48,401 nt of DNA. Source: Nocardioides sp. SYSU D00038 (GTDB lineage Bacteria > Actinomycetota > Actinomycetes > Propionibacteriales > Nocardioidaceae). The notes under the pieces are model-generated. The model did no database searches. It saw only the letters and a list, made by a program, of their open reading frames with translations, and was not told the DNA's origin. Positions 38,889 to 46,636 of this stretch are shown in pieces. The stretch's first letter is position 1. Each line of letters starts with the position of its first letter. The position numbers were made by a program, and so were the translations under genes. The DNA lies in NCBI RefSeq assembly GCF_016924665.1, contig NZ_JAFFJT010000012.1, positions 1 to 48,401 on the forward strand, read 5' to 3'.

Positions 38889-39917
38889 TCAGGCGGTGCC
38901 GCGCTCCACCAGCGGGCAGGGCAGCACGACGGTGCGTCCCGCGCCCCGGTAGCGGCCCGAGAGCCGGCTCAGGGCCAGGTCGCCGGCCGCGCTGCCGAGG
39001 TCGTAGGCCGGGTTGCGCACCGTCGTCAGCTGGGGCGTGACGATGGTGGCGGCGTCGACGTCGTCGAAGCCGATGATCGCGACGTCGTCGGGCACCGAGA
39101 GCCCGAGCTCGTGAGCGACGTCGAGCGCGCCGATGGCCATCAGGTCGTTGGCGCAGAAGACCGCGTCGGGACGGGTGGGCAGCGTCATCAGCGCCTGCAT
39201 GGCCTGGTAACCGCCCTTGCGGGTCCAGTCGCCGCGGACCATCATCTCCGGCGGCACCCGCTGCCGGGCGACCTGCATCGCGGCCCGGAAGCCGGCGGTG
39301 CGGGCGGTGCCGTAGCGCGGCGGCCCCTGGATCATGGCGATGCGCGCGTAGCCACGCTCGGCGAGGAACGCCGCCGCGTCGCGCGAGCCGGCCTCGTCGT
39401 CGGGGATGACCGCGTCGCACAGGGGGTGGTCGAGGTGGTCGCCGACGCAGACGATCGGGGTGGTGAGGTCGCCCGGTCCGAAGGTGATCTCGGAGGCCAG
39501 CTCGCCCGAGGCGAAGACGATGCCGTCGACGCCGCGGTCCATGACGTCCTGGAAGAACTTCCGCTCGCGGTCGTGCTGGCCGTCGGTGCTGCACACGAAG
39601 GTGCCGTAGCCGGCCGCGTCGACGGCGTCGGCGAGCCCGCGGGTGAGCACGGCGTAGAAGGGGTTCGTGATGTCGGGCACCAGCACGGCCAGCACGTGGG
39701 ACTGGCGGGTGCGCAGGTGCCGCGCCACGTGGTTGGGCCGGTAGCCCAGCTCGCTGATGGCATCGAGCACCGTGCGGCGGGTCGTCTCGCCCACGACCCG
39801 CTTGCCCGACAGCACGTGCGAGACCGTGGTGGGGCTGACCCCGGCGCGTCGGGCCACGTGGGCGATCGTCACGCGGGCAGGCGGTGCCGACGCGGTGGTC
39901 GACTCGCTGCGCGGCAT
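38889..39917 (-). CDS. LacI-family transcriptional regulator of the carbohydrate cluster
   Basis: 342 residues. The N-terminal HTH is VTIAHVARRAGVSPTTVSHV (about residues 16-35), followed by the hinge-helix region ELGYRPNHVARHLRT and a periplasmic-binding-protein-like sensor domain (VLAVLVPDITNPFYAVLTRG through VAIIGFDDVDAATIVTPQLT). LacI proteins bind palindromes with a central CG, exactly the form of the four sites in this cluster, one of which lies just upstream of this gene's -10 box. It is therefore very likely autoregulated and the cluster repressor, released by a sugar ligand. Its ATG follows TAGGGT by 6 nt, so the mRNA is probably leaderless. Confidence 0.93.
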   Translation of the reverse strand: MPRSESTTASAPPARVTIAHVARRAGVSPTTVSHVLSGKRVVGETTRRTVLDAISELGYRPNHVARHLRTRQSHVLAVLVPDITNPFYAVLTRGLADAVDAAGYGTFVCSTDGQHDRERKFFQDVMDRGVDGIVFASGELASEITFGPGDLTTPIVCVGDHLDHPLCDAVIPDDEAGSRDAAAFLAERGYARIAMIQGPPRYGTARTAGFRAAMQVARQRVPPEMMVRGDWTRKGGYQAMQALMTLPTRPDAVFCANDLMAIGALDVAHELGLSVPDDVAIIGFDDVDAATIVTPQLTTVRNPAYDLGSAAGDLALSRLSGRYRGAGRTVVLPCPLVERGTA

Positions 39918-39923
39918 GGCGGT

Positions 39924-39948
39924 ACCCTAGCCCACCCAAAACGATTTG
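39924..39948. promoter_or_regulatory. LacI-type operator C between divergent lacI and araC genes
   Basis: Operator CAAAACGATTTG is at 39937-39948. On the minus strand the lacI -10 box TAGGGT is at 39929-39924, 6 nt before the ATG, so the operator covers the spacer upstream of the -10 box. On the plus strand the AraC-family gene starts at 39965 with GGAGG at 39954-39958. One site could regulate both genes. Confidence 0.75.
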
Positions 39949-39964
39949 AGCCTGGAGGCGCGGG

Positions 39965-40780
39965 GTGACCGACCCGGTCGAGCGCTTCAGCGCCGCGGCC
40001 CTCGAGGTCCCGTTCGCCGGTGCCCGGGTGATGCGCCCCGAGCTGCGCCGCGTCGACGTGCACTGGCACGACTACTACGAGCTGAGCCTGGTCGTCGACG
40101 GCCGAGCCGAGCACGTGGTCAACGGCCGCGTCGGAACGCTCGGTCCGGGCGACGCGTTCCTGCTCTCGCCCGCAGACTTCCACTCCATCACGAGCGTCGG
40201 CGACGAGCCGCTGACCTGCTACAACACCGTGATCGCCGCCGAGCTGATGGAGCGCCAGCTGGACGGCCTGGGGGCCCCCGGGCCGGACGACCTGCCGTGG
40301 CACGCCAGCGGCTTCGACGACACGGCCAGCGACTTCGAGCGCCTCCGGCGCGAGCTCGAGGAGCCGCGGCTGGGCTCGGCCCGGCTGACCGAGGCCATCG
40401 TGGCCTGCCTGGTAGTCGAGCTGGCGCGACGCAGCGGCGTCGCCGAGCCCGACGGCGCACCACCGCTCGCCGACGCCGACCTCCGCGCGGCCGTGCTGCA
40501 CGTCGACCGCCACTTCCGCGAGCCGCTCACCCTCGCCGGGGTCGCCGCCGTCGCGCACCTCTCGCCCAACTACTTCAGCGAGCGCTTCCGCGAGCTCACC
40601 GGCACGCCGTTCCAGTCCTACCTCCAGGAGCGCCGCCTGCGCTTCGCGCGCTCGCTGCTCGCCGCGACCACCCTGTCGGTGACCGAGGTGTGCCACGCCG
40701 CGGGCTTCAACAGCCTGTCCCACTTCGGACGCGCCTACCGCAGGCAGTACGGCGCCGCGCCGTCCGCGCGCGTCCGGTAG
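39965..40780 (+). CDS. AraC-family regulator with cupin sensor domain
   Basis: 271 residues. The N-terminal cupin domain (VHWHDYYELSLVVDGRAEHV to LGPGDAFLLSPADFHSI) resembles sugar-sensing AraC proteins such as RhaS/MsmR. The C-terminal double HTH covers about residues 180-271 (LTLAGVAAVAHLSPNYFSER and LSVTEVCHAAGFNSLSHFGR). It is divergent from lacI and upstream of the ABC transporter. It may activate the transporter operon or the whole cluster in response to the same or a related sugar. The start is GTG 39965 with GGAGG 6 nt upstream. Confidence 0.88.
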   Translation: MTDPVERFSAAALEVPFAGARVMRPELRRVDVHWHDYYELSLVVDGRAEHVVNGRVGTLGPGDAFLLSPADFHSITSVGDEPLTCYNTVIAAELMERQLDGLGAPGPDDLPWHASGFDDTASDFERLRRELEEPRLGSARLTEAIVACLVVELARRSGVAEPDGAPPLADADLRAAVLHVDRHFREPLTLAGVAAVAHLSPNYFSERFRELTGTPFQSYLQERRLRFARSLLAATTLSVTEVCHAAGFNSLSHFGRAYRRQYGAAPSARVR

Positions 40781-40880
40781 GCCTCGCGACGCCACCCGGG
40801 AGCGGCCCGTCCGGAGCCTGCTGCCGCGCCTCGGAGGACGCCCAGCGGCGGACCGATGTGACGCAAACCACGCCGATCCA

Positions 40881-40934
40881 TTGACAACGGGCCGAGCCGC
40901 CACGATGCTTCCGGCCACGGAGCCAAACGATTTG
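40881..40934 (+). promoter_or_regulatory. Promoter and LacI-type operator D upstream of the ABC transporter
   Basis: A consensus -35 TTGACA (40881-40886), 17-nt spacer and GATGCT (40904-40909) form a promoter; the operator CCAAACGATTTG (40923-40934) lies at about +7 to +18. The binding-protein gene starts 58 nt further downstream. The rest of the 40781-40992 gap shows no other clear element. Confidence 0.8.
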
Positions 40935-40992
40935 CACGACGTCGGACTGAGCCTCCGCACCATCGCTCGAACCAAGCTAGGGAGTTGATTCG

Positions 40993-42315
40993 GTGACATC
41001 ACGAAGGTTCCGGAGAATCGCCTCGGTCGCCGCGCTGGCCACCATCGCATCGCTCGGCCTGGCCGCCTGCGGCGGCAGTGACGACGGCCCCGAGCAGGAG
41101 CCCAAGGGGGAGGGTCCCGGTCCGGTCGAGCAGCCCGCCGAGCCGACGACCGTGACCTTCTTCTCCTGGCTGGGCAACAACCCCGAGTGGAAGAAGCTCG
41201 CCGACGAGTTCCACGCGGAGTACCCCAACATCACGATCAAGTTCGAGAACGTGCCAGCCGAGCAGGCCGCGCAGGTGCTCTCGACCCGGATCGCGGGCAA
41301 CAACGCCCCCGACGTCGCCTACGTCAACGCCAGCGACGTGGCCGACTACGCCTCCCGCAGCGCCGCCGTCGACCTGGTGAACTACATCGACCGCAGCGAG
41401 GTCGTCGACCCCGACGACTACGTCGAGGCGTTCCGCCAGTTCGTCACCTACGACGAGAAGCTCTGGGGCCTGCCGATGGGCGGCGAGACCACCGGCCTCT
41501 TCTACCGCACCGACCTCTTCGAGGAGGCCGGCATCGACGGCCCGCCCGCGACGTGGGAGGAGTTCGAGGAGACGGCTGCCGCGCTGACCGACGAGTCGGC
41601 CAACCGCTACGGCTTCGAGGTCTTCGCCCCCGAGTCGGCGTACTACTTCCAGCCGTGGCTCTACCAGGCCGGCGGCGACCTGATGAGCCCCGACGGCAAG
41701 GAGATCGCCTTCAACAGCGACGAGGCGCGCACCGCGGCGGAGTTCTACGTCAACCTCGCGAAGTACGCCCCGAAGGACTACCTGAACTCCAACTCCTGGG
41801 ACGGCCGGGTGGCCTTCGCCGAGGGGCAGGTCGGCATGTACATGGCCGGCGCCTGGTTCGCCGGCACCCTGACCGAGGAGTTCCCCGACATCGAGGGCAA
41901 GTGGGCCACGGCGCCGCTGCCCGAGGGCGAGGCCGGCTGCAAGACCACCATCGCCGGCGACTCCCTGGTGATGATGGACCAGACCAAGAACCCGGACGCC
42001 GCCTGGCTGTGGATGGAGTTCCTCTCGCGGCCCGACGTGCTCGCCCGCACGACGTACGAGACCGAGGGCACGCTGCTCCCGCCGCTGACCTCGCTGCTCG
42101 AGGGGCCCGAGATCGTCGAGAAGAAGCCGGTGCTCCAAGGCTTCATCGACCTGATGGAGTGCGGCGTCGCACCCACCGCGTCGAACCCGAAGTGGCCCCG
42201 CATCGAGACCATCCTCAACGAGGAGCTGGGCAAGGCGATGTACGGCGACCAGACGGCCGGTGAGGCGCTGGACAACACCGCCCAGCAGGCCGAGGCCATC
42301 CTGGCCCGCAACTGA
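40993..42315 (+). CDS. Sugar ABC transporter substrate-binding lipoprotein
   Basis: 440 residues of the family 1 (CUT1) extracellular solute-binding proteins. A basic n-region (TSRRFRRI), a hydrophobic core and the lipobox LAAC with Cys 26 show export and lipid anchoring. The mature protein begins with a short acidic linker and then TTVTFFSWLGNNPEWKKLAD, typical for this fold. GLPMGGETTGLFYRTDLFEE and GQVGMYMAGAWFAGT are family landmarks. The ligand cannot be predicted, although CUT1 systems usually bind oligosaccharides, glycosides or polyols. GTG 40993 has GGAG 8 nt upstream. First gene of operon 3, under operator D. Confidence 0.93.
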   Translation: MTSRRFRRIASVAALATIASLGLAACGGSDDGPEQEPKGEGPGPVEQPAEPTTVTFFSWLGNNPEWKKLADEFHAEYPNITIKFENVPAEQAAQVLSTRIAGNNAPDVAYVNASDVADYASRSAAVDLVNYIDRSEVVDPDDYVEAFRQFVTYDEKLWGLPMGGETTGLFYRTDLFEEAGIDGPPATWEEFEETAAALTDESANRYGFEVFAPESAYYFQPWLYQAGGDLMSPDGKEIAFNSDEARTAAEFYVNLAKYAPKDYLNSNSWDGRVAFAEGQVGMYMAGAWFAGTLTEEFPDIEGKWATAPLPEGEAGCKTTIAGDSLVMMDQTKNPDAAWLWMEFLSRPDVLARTTYETEGTLLPPLTSLLEGPEIVEKKPVLQGFIDLMECGVAPTASNPKWPRIETILNEELGKAMYGDQTAGEALDNTAQQAEAILARN

Positions 42316-42331
42316 CGCCCGACCCTCCGCC

Positions 42332-42395
42332 CGCCCGGGCCGGCCCATCGGCCCGGGCGAGCGGCTCCGGCGAGCACCGGACCGAGGCCGGTCCG
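42332..42395 (+). promoter_or_regulatory. Two stem-loops between binding protein and permease genes
   Basis: The first is an 11-bp GC stem (42332-42342 with 42349-42359, 6-nt loop). The second is a 7-bp stem CGGACCG/CGGTCCG (42378-42384 with 42389-42395, loop AGGC). Neither has a T tract. In binding-protein transport operons such intercistronic structures typically protect the upstream mRNA and lower expression of the permeases. Confidence 0.6.
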
Positions 42396-42469
42396 TACCC
42401 GCCGGCCAGCACGAGCACCCCAACACCAGGACCAGCACCCGAGCACGGCGAGCAGAGCGAGGAGCAGGT

Positions 42470-43435
42470 ATGTCGACGGCGGTGGCGCCGAGCGAGGCGC
42501 CGAACCGGAGCGAGGAGCCGCAGGGCCGGACCCGGCAGGGGCGGGCGCGGCGACTGGCCTGGCGGATCTGGCGGGAGCGGTCGGCGTACCTCTTCATCGC
42601 CCCCGGGATGATCATCTTCTCGGTCTTCACCCTGGCGGCGCTGATCTTCGCCTTCTACCTGACGTTCCACCGCTGGAGCATCATCGAGCCGGACAAGCCG
42701 TTCGTCGGCACCCAGAACTACGAGGACATGATCCACGACGAGCGCTTCGTGCAGTCGGTCCTCAACACCATCTACTTCACCGGTGCGTCGGTGCCGCTCA
42801 CGATGATCATCGGGCTCGGCCTGGCACTGCTGCTCAACCAACCGCTGCGCGGCCGGGCGATCTTCCGCACCGCGTACTACCTGCCGGTGGTCACCCCGTT
42901 CGTGGTCTCGGCGCTGCTGTGGAAGTGGCTCTACAACGGTGACTTCGGGCTGTTCAACTACTACCTCGTCAAGGGGCACATCATCGACCAGCCGCTGCTG
43001 TGGCTCTCGGACAAGGACCTGGCGATGCCGGCCGTCGTCCTGATGAGCGTGTGGAGCGGCGTGGGCTTCTCGATGGTGGTCTACCTCGCCGGGCTGCAGG
43101 CCATCCCGCACGAGCTCTACGAGTCGGCCAAGCTCGACGGCGCGAGCACCTGGCGCCGGGTCGTCTTCGTGACCATCCCGCTGCTGCGCCCGACCACCCT
43201 GTTCCTGCTGGTGATGGGGATCATCGGCTCGCTGCAGGTCTTCACGCAGATCTTCGTGATGACCAGCGGCGGCCCGGTCAACAAGACGACCACGATGGTC
43301 TACTACATGTACCAGTGGGCCTTCAAGTACTACGACATGGGCTACGCGAGCACGCTCGCCTTCGCGCTCTTCGCGATGCTGCTGGCCTTCACGGCCTTCC
43401 AGCTGCGCCTCTTCCGTGACGGGGCCACCTCGTGA
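42470..43435 (+). CDS. Sugar ABC transporter permease (MalF-like)
   Basis: 321 residues. A cytoplasmic N-terminus rich in Arg/Glu/Pro is followed by six predicted membrane segments, the first being AYLFIAPGMIIFSVFTLAAL. The EAA loop that contacts the ATPase is YESAKLDGASTWRRVVFVTI. In CUT1 systems this subunit pairs with the MalG-like permease. ATG 42470 follows a GAGGAGCAGGT site. It overlaps the second permease gene (GTGA). Confidence 0.92.
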   Translation: MSTAVAPSEAPNRSEEPQGRTRQGRARRLAWRIWRERSAYLFIAPGMIIFSVFTLAALIFAFYLTFHRWSIIEPDKPFVGTQNYEDMIHDERFVQSVLNTIYFTGASVPLTMIIGLGLALLLNQPLRGRAIFRTAYYLPVVTPFVVSALLWKWLYNGDFGLFNYYLVKGHIIDQPLLWLSDKDLAMPAVVLMSVWSGVGFSMVVYLAGLQAIPHELYESAKLDGASTWRRVVFVTIPLLRPTTLFLLVMGIIGSLQVFTQIFVMTSGGPVNKTTTMVYYMYQWAFKYYDMGYASTLAFALFAMLLAFTAFQLRLFRDGATS

Positions 43436-44457
43436 CCGGGGTGACCGAGGAGCCGACCTCGGCCCGGTTCGCCAGCGAGGTCGAGCCGGTCGTCCCGCGC
43501 CGGCTGCGCCGCGGGCGCCGCGACCGGAAGGCCCCCGGCCCCTCCAAGGACCGGGAGAAGATGAGCCTACGGGCCAAGGTCGCCACGTACCTCGTGCTGG
43601 CACCGATCGCGATCCTGTTCGTGGCGCCGTTCGTGTGGATGATCAGCGCCTCGTTCCAGCCGATGAGCACCATCTTCGCCAACCCGCCCACCTGGCTCCC
43701 GGACAACCCGACGACCGACGGATACAAGGGCTTCCTCAACCTCGGTGAGCTCACCCAGGCGCAGGAGTCGCAGGGCCACGGCGACTGGCGCTGGTTCGCC
43801 AACAGCGCGTTCGTCGCGATCACGATCACCGTGCTGCAGACCTTCTTCAACGCCCTCTGCGCCTACACGTTCGCGAAGCGCAAGTTCCCCGGCCGCAACG
43901 TCATCTTCGTGCTCTTCCTGGCGACGATGATGGTGCCGGGGCAGATCACGCTGATCCCGAACTACATCATCGTCCAGCACATCCCGTTCTTCGGCGGCAA
44001 CGACTGGATGGGCACGGGCGGCCACGGCTGGCTGAACTCCTACTGGGGCCTGATCATGCCGGGCATCGTGAGCGCGTTCGGCATCTTCCTGCTGCGCCAG
44101 TTCATGATGTCGATCCCCGACTCGCTCCTCGACGCGGCCCGCATCGACGGGGCCAGCGAGTTCCGGATCTTCTGGAACGTCGTGCTGCCGCTGTGCATGC
44201 CGGCGCTCGCGGCCAACGCGATCTTCACCTTCCAGGGCGCGTGGGAGGACTTCCTCTGGCCGCTGCTGATCACCTCGGGAGACCCGGACAAGACGACGGC
44301 GCCCGTCGGCCTGGCGCTGTTCGTCGTGCAGAACAAGACCGACTGGAACCTGCTGTTCGCGGGCTCGGTGATCGCCACCCTGCCGATGATCATCGTGTTC
44401 ATCATCTTCCAGCGGCACTTCGTGCGGGGCATCGCGGTCACGGGGCTCAAGGAGTGA
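43432..44457 (+). CDS. Sugar ABC transporter permease (MalG-like)
   Basis: 341 residues with a long basic N-terminal cytoplasmic region and six membrane segments. The EAA loop is LDAARIDGASEFRIFWNVVL. The long insertion between the first two membrane segments (residues about 75-120) and the C-terminal VRGIAVTGLKE are typical of MalG-like proteins. No ATP-binding subunit gene is next to it; a shared MsmK/MsiK-type ATPase encoded elsewhere is the usual solution in Actinobacteria. Confidence 0.92.
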   Translation: MTGVTEEPTSARFASEVEPVVPRRLRRGRRDRKAPGPSKDREKMSLRAKVATYLVLAPIAILFVAPFVWMISASFQPMSTIFANPPTWLPDNPTTDGYKGFLNLGELTQAQESQGHGDWRWFANSAFVAITITVLQTFFNALCAYTFAKRKFPGRNVIFVLFLATMMVPGQITLIPNYIIVQHIPFFGGNDWMGTGGHGWLNSYWGLIMPGIVSAFGIFLLRQFMMSIPDSLLDAARIDGASEFRIFWNVVLPLCMPALAANAIFTFQGAWEDFLWPLLITSGDPDKTTAPVGLALFVVQNKTDWNLLFAGSVIATLPMIIVFIIFQRHFVRGIAVTGLKE

Positions 44458-45638
44458 GCGCCCCGCGCGAGCGGCTGCACCGGCTGCTGGCCGAGGGCGG
44501 GGGAGTGCTGCGCTGCGAGCCGGCCTGGGTGGCGCGCGACTTCCTGCCGCCCGGCCGGCGGCTGGGGCTGCCCGACGACGCCTACGACCTGGGGGAGCGC
44601 GGGGCGGTCTGCGAGCGCTGGCTGGCCTCGACCACGAAGGCCGACAACCGGATCGGCCCCGACGACGAGGGGCTCAGCCACGTCGTGGGCGAGCACGGCG
44701 ACCGGATGCTGCTGCGCGACGCCGTCGCCGCCGACCCGGCTGCGGTGCTGGGGGCGTCGTACGCCGCGACCCACCCGGCCGGGCTGGGCCGGCTGGCCAA
44801 GATCTTCGACTACGCCTACCGGCTGCCCTACCACGTGCACCCGCCGCAGCGGTTCGCCTCGCTGGTCGGCTGCAACGCCAAGGACGAGAGCTACCACTTC
44901 CTCCCCGGTGACCTCGGCGCGCACCCCGAGACGTTCTTCGGCGTGCACCCCTGGATCGCCGAGCAGGGGGCCGGCGAGGTGCTGCTGCCCTACCTCGTCG
45001 ACTGGGACAGCGACCTGGTGCTGCGCCACGCCCGCGCCGAGCTGCAGGTGCCCGGCGAGGGGTTCCACGTGCCCTCGGGGGTCCTCCACGCCCCCGGGAC
45101 GGCGCTGACCCTGGAGCTGCAGGAGGACTCCGACGTCCTCGCCATGTTCCAGGCGCTCAACGCGGGTCGGATCATCTCCAAGGAGCTGCTCTTCAAGGAC
45201 GTGCGCCCCGAGGACCGGGAGGCTGAGGGCGAGCGGTTCCCGCTCCGCTTCGTGGACTGGGAGGTCAACGGCGACCCCTGGTTCTACGAGCACCGCCACC
45301 TGTCGCCGCAGCCGCTGGACGACGACGGCGTGGAGAGCTGGGTCTTCTACAACACCACCAAGTACGCCGGGAAGCGGCTCGTGGTCCCGCCCGGCAGGGT
45401 GCACCGGCTGCGCGAACCCGGGGCCTACAGCGTGTTCGCGTGGTCCGGCACCGGCCGCTACGCCGGCCACGAGGTCCGCGGCGGCGAGCCCGGGCTCGAC
45501 GAGCTGGTGGTCACCCACGACGCGGCGACCGTCGACCACGAGGTCGTCAACACCGGCGCCGCGGACCTGGTGGTGTTCACCTTCTTCGGTCCCGACCTCC
45601 ACCCGGGGGTGCCGACCATCCCGGTCCGGTCGCGGTGA
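44454..45638 (+). CDS. Class I mannose-6-phosphate isomerase-like cupin protein
   Basis: 394 residues. The central region resembles type I phosphomannose isomerases: a metal-site-like HVHPPQRFASLVGCNAKDES, then GAHPETFFGVHPW and FHVPSGVLHAPGTALTLELQ. A second cupin half follows (RLVVPPGRVHRLREPGAYSV). The enzyme may isomerise a sugar or sugar phosphate derived from the transported substrate; the assignment is by motif resemblance only. GTG 44454 overlaps the permease stop, and its own stop overlaps the next gene. Confidence 0.68.
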   Translation: MSAPRERLHRLLAEGGGVLRCEPAWVARDFLPPGRRLGLPDDAYDLGERGAVCERWLASTTKADNRIGPDDEGLSHVVGEHGDRMLLRDAVAADPAAVLGASYAATHPAGLGRLAKIFDYAYRLPYHVHPPQRFASLVGCNAKDESYHFLPGDLGAHPETFFGVHPWIAEQGAGEVLLPYLVDWDSDLVLRHARAELQVPGEGFHVPSGVLHAPGTALTLELQEDSDVLAMFQALNAGRIISKELLFKDVRPEDREAEGERFPLRFVDWEVNGDPWFYEHRHLSPQPLDDDGVESWVFYNTTKYAGKRLVVPPGRVHRLREPGAYSVFAWSGTGRYAGHEVRGGEPGLDELVVTHDAATVDHEVVNTGAADLVVFTFFGPDLHPGVPTIPVRSR

Positions 45639-46636
45639 CCGGCGAGCTCACCGTCGGGCTGCTGGGCGCCGGCGTGATCGCGGGCGTCCACGCGCACGCC
45701 TACCGCGCCTGCCCGGGGGTGCGGCTGGTCGGTGTCGCCGACCCGGTGCCCGGCAAGGCCGGCCGGATCGCCGGGCCGCACGGGGCCGCCGTGGTGGCCG
45801 ACCTCGAGGCGCTGCTGGCGCTCGGTGTCGACGTGGTCGACGTCTGCACCCCGCCGGCCACCCACGCCGACGCGGTGGTCGCCGCCCTCGCCGCCGGTCG
45901 GCACGTGCTGTGCGAGAAGCCGGTCACCCGCACCCTCGACGAGGCGCGGCGGGTGCTCGCCGCGGCCCAGACCGCGCCCGGTCTCCTCTCCATCGGCCAG
46001 GTCGCGCGCTACGCGCCCGACCACCGCGCCGCCCGCGACGTCGTCGCGTCCGGCGGGATCGGCGCGGTGCGGCTGGTGACCCACTCCTCCACCTCCGCGA
46101 TGCCCGGCTGGAGCGAGGCCGGCTGGCTGGCCGACCCGACCAGCTCCGGCGGGCCGCTGGTCGACCAGGGGGTGCACGCCTTCGACTACGTGAGGTGGGT
46201 CGTGGGCAGTCCCGCGGTGCGCGTGCACTGCGTGGCCGCCGACAGCGGCGTCGGCCCGGCGACGTACGCGTTGGCGACGGTGCGCTACGCCGACGGCGCG
46301 ATCGCGCACGTGGAGTGCAGCTGGGCCCACCCGGCCTCGCGCGGCTTCACGCTGCGCGCCGAGCTCGTCGGCACCACCGGGCGGCTGTCGTGGGCCAACG
46401 ACCAGATGATGGCCGGAGTCCTCCACCGCCGCGAGGGCGACACCGAGTGGTGGGACGCACTGGGCGACCGCGAGTTCACCGCCGAGCTCGGCGCGTTCTT
46501 CGACGCGGTCCGCGCCGGCGGGCCGCCCCCGGTGCCGGCGGTCGAGGCGGTGGAGTCGCTGCGCACGGCGCTGGCGGCGCTCGAGTCGGCGCGCACCGGA
46601 CGCACCGTCGACCTGACGACCTGGGAGGTCCGGTGA
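45635..46636 (+). CDS. Gfo/Idh/MocA family oxidoreductase (third of four)
   Basis: 333 residues. The Rossmann motif is VGLLGAGVIAGVHAHAY, the catalytic EKP motif is HVLCEKPVTRTL, and SSGGPLVDQGVHAFDYVRW is the substrate-domain signature with conserved Asp and His. Complete and of normal length. It is translated from a GTG overlapping the upstream stop and overlaps the next Gfo/Idh gene in the same way. Confidence 0.9.
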   Translation: MTGELTVGLLGAGVIAGVHAHAYRACPGVRLVGVADPVPGKAGRIAGPHGAAVVADLEALLALGVDVVDVCTPPATHADAVVAALAAGRHVLCEKPVTRTLDEARRVLAAAQTAPGLLSIGQVARYAPDHRAARDVVASGGIGAVRLVTHSSTSAMPGWSEAGWLADPTSSGGPLVDQGVHAFDYVRWVVGSPAVRVHCVAADSGVGPATYALATVRYADGAIAHVECSWAHPASRGFTLRAELVGTTGRLSWANDQMMAGVLHRREGDTEWWDALGDREFTAELGAFFDAVRAGGPPPVPAVEAVESLRTALAALESARTGRTVDLTTWEVR

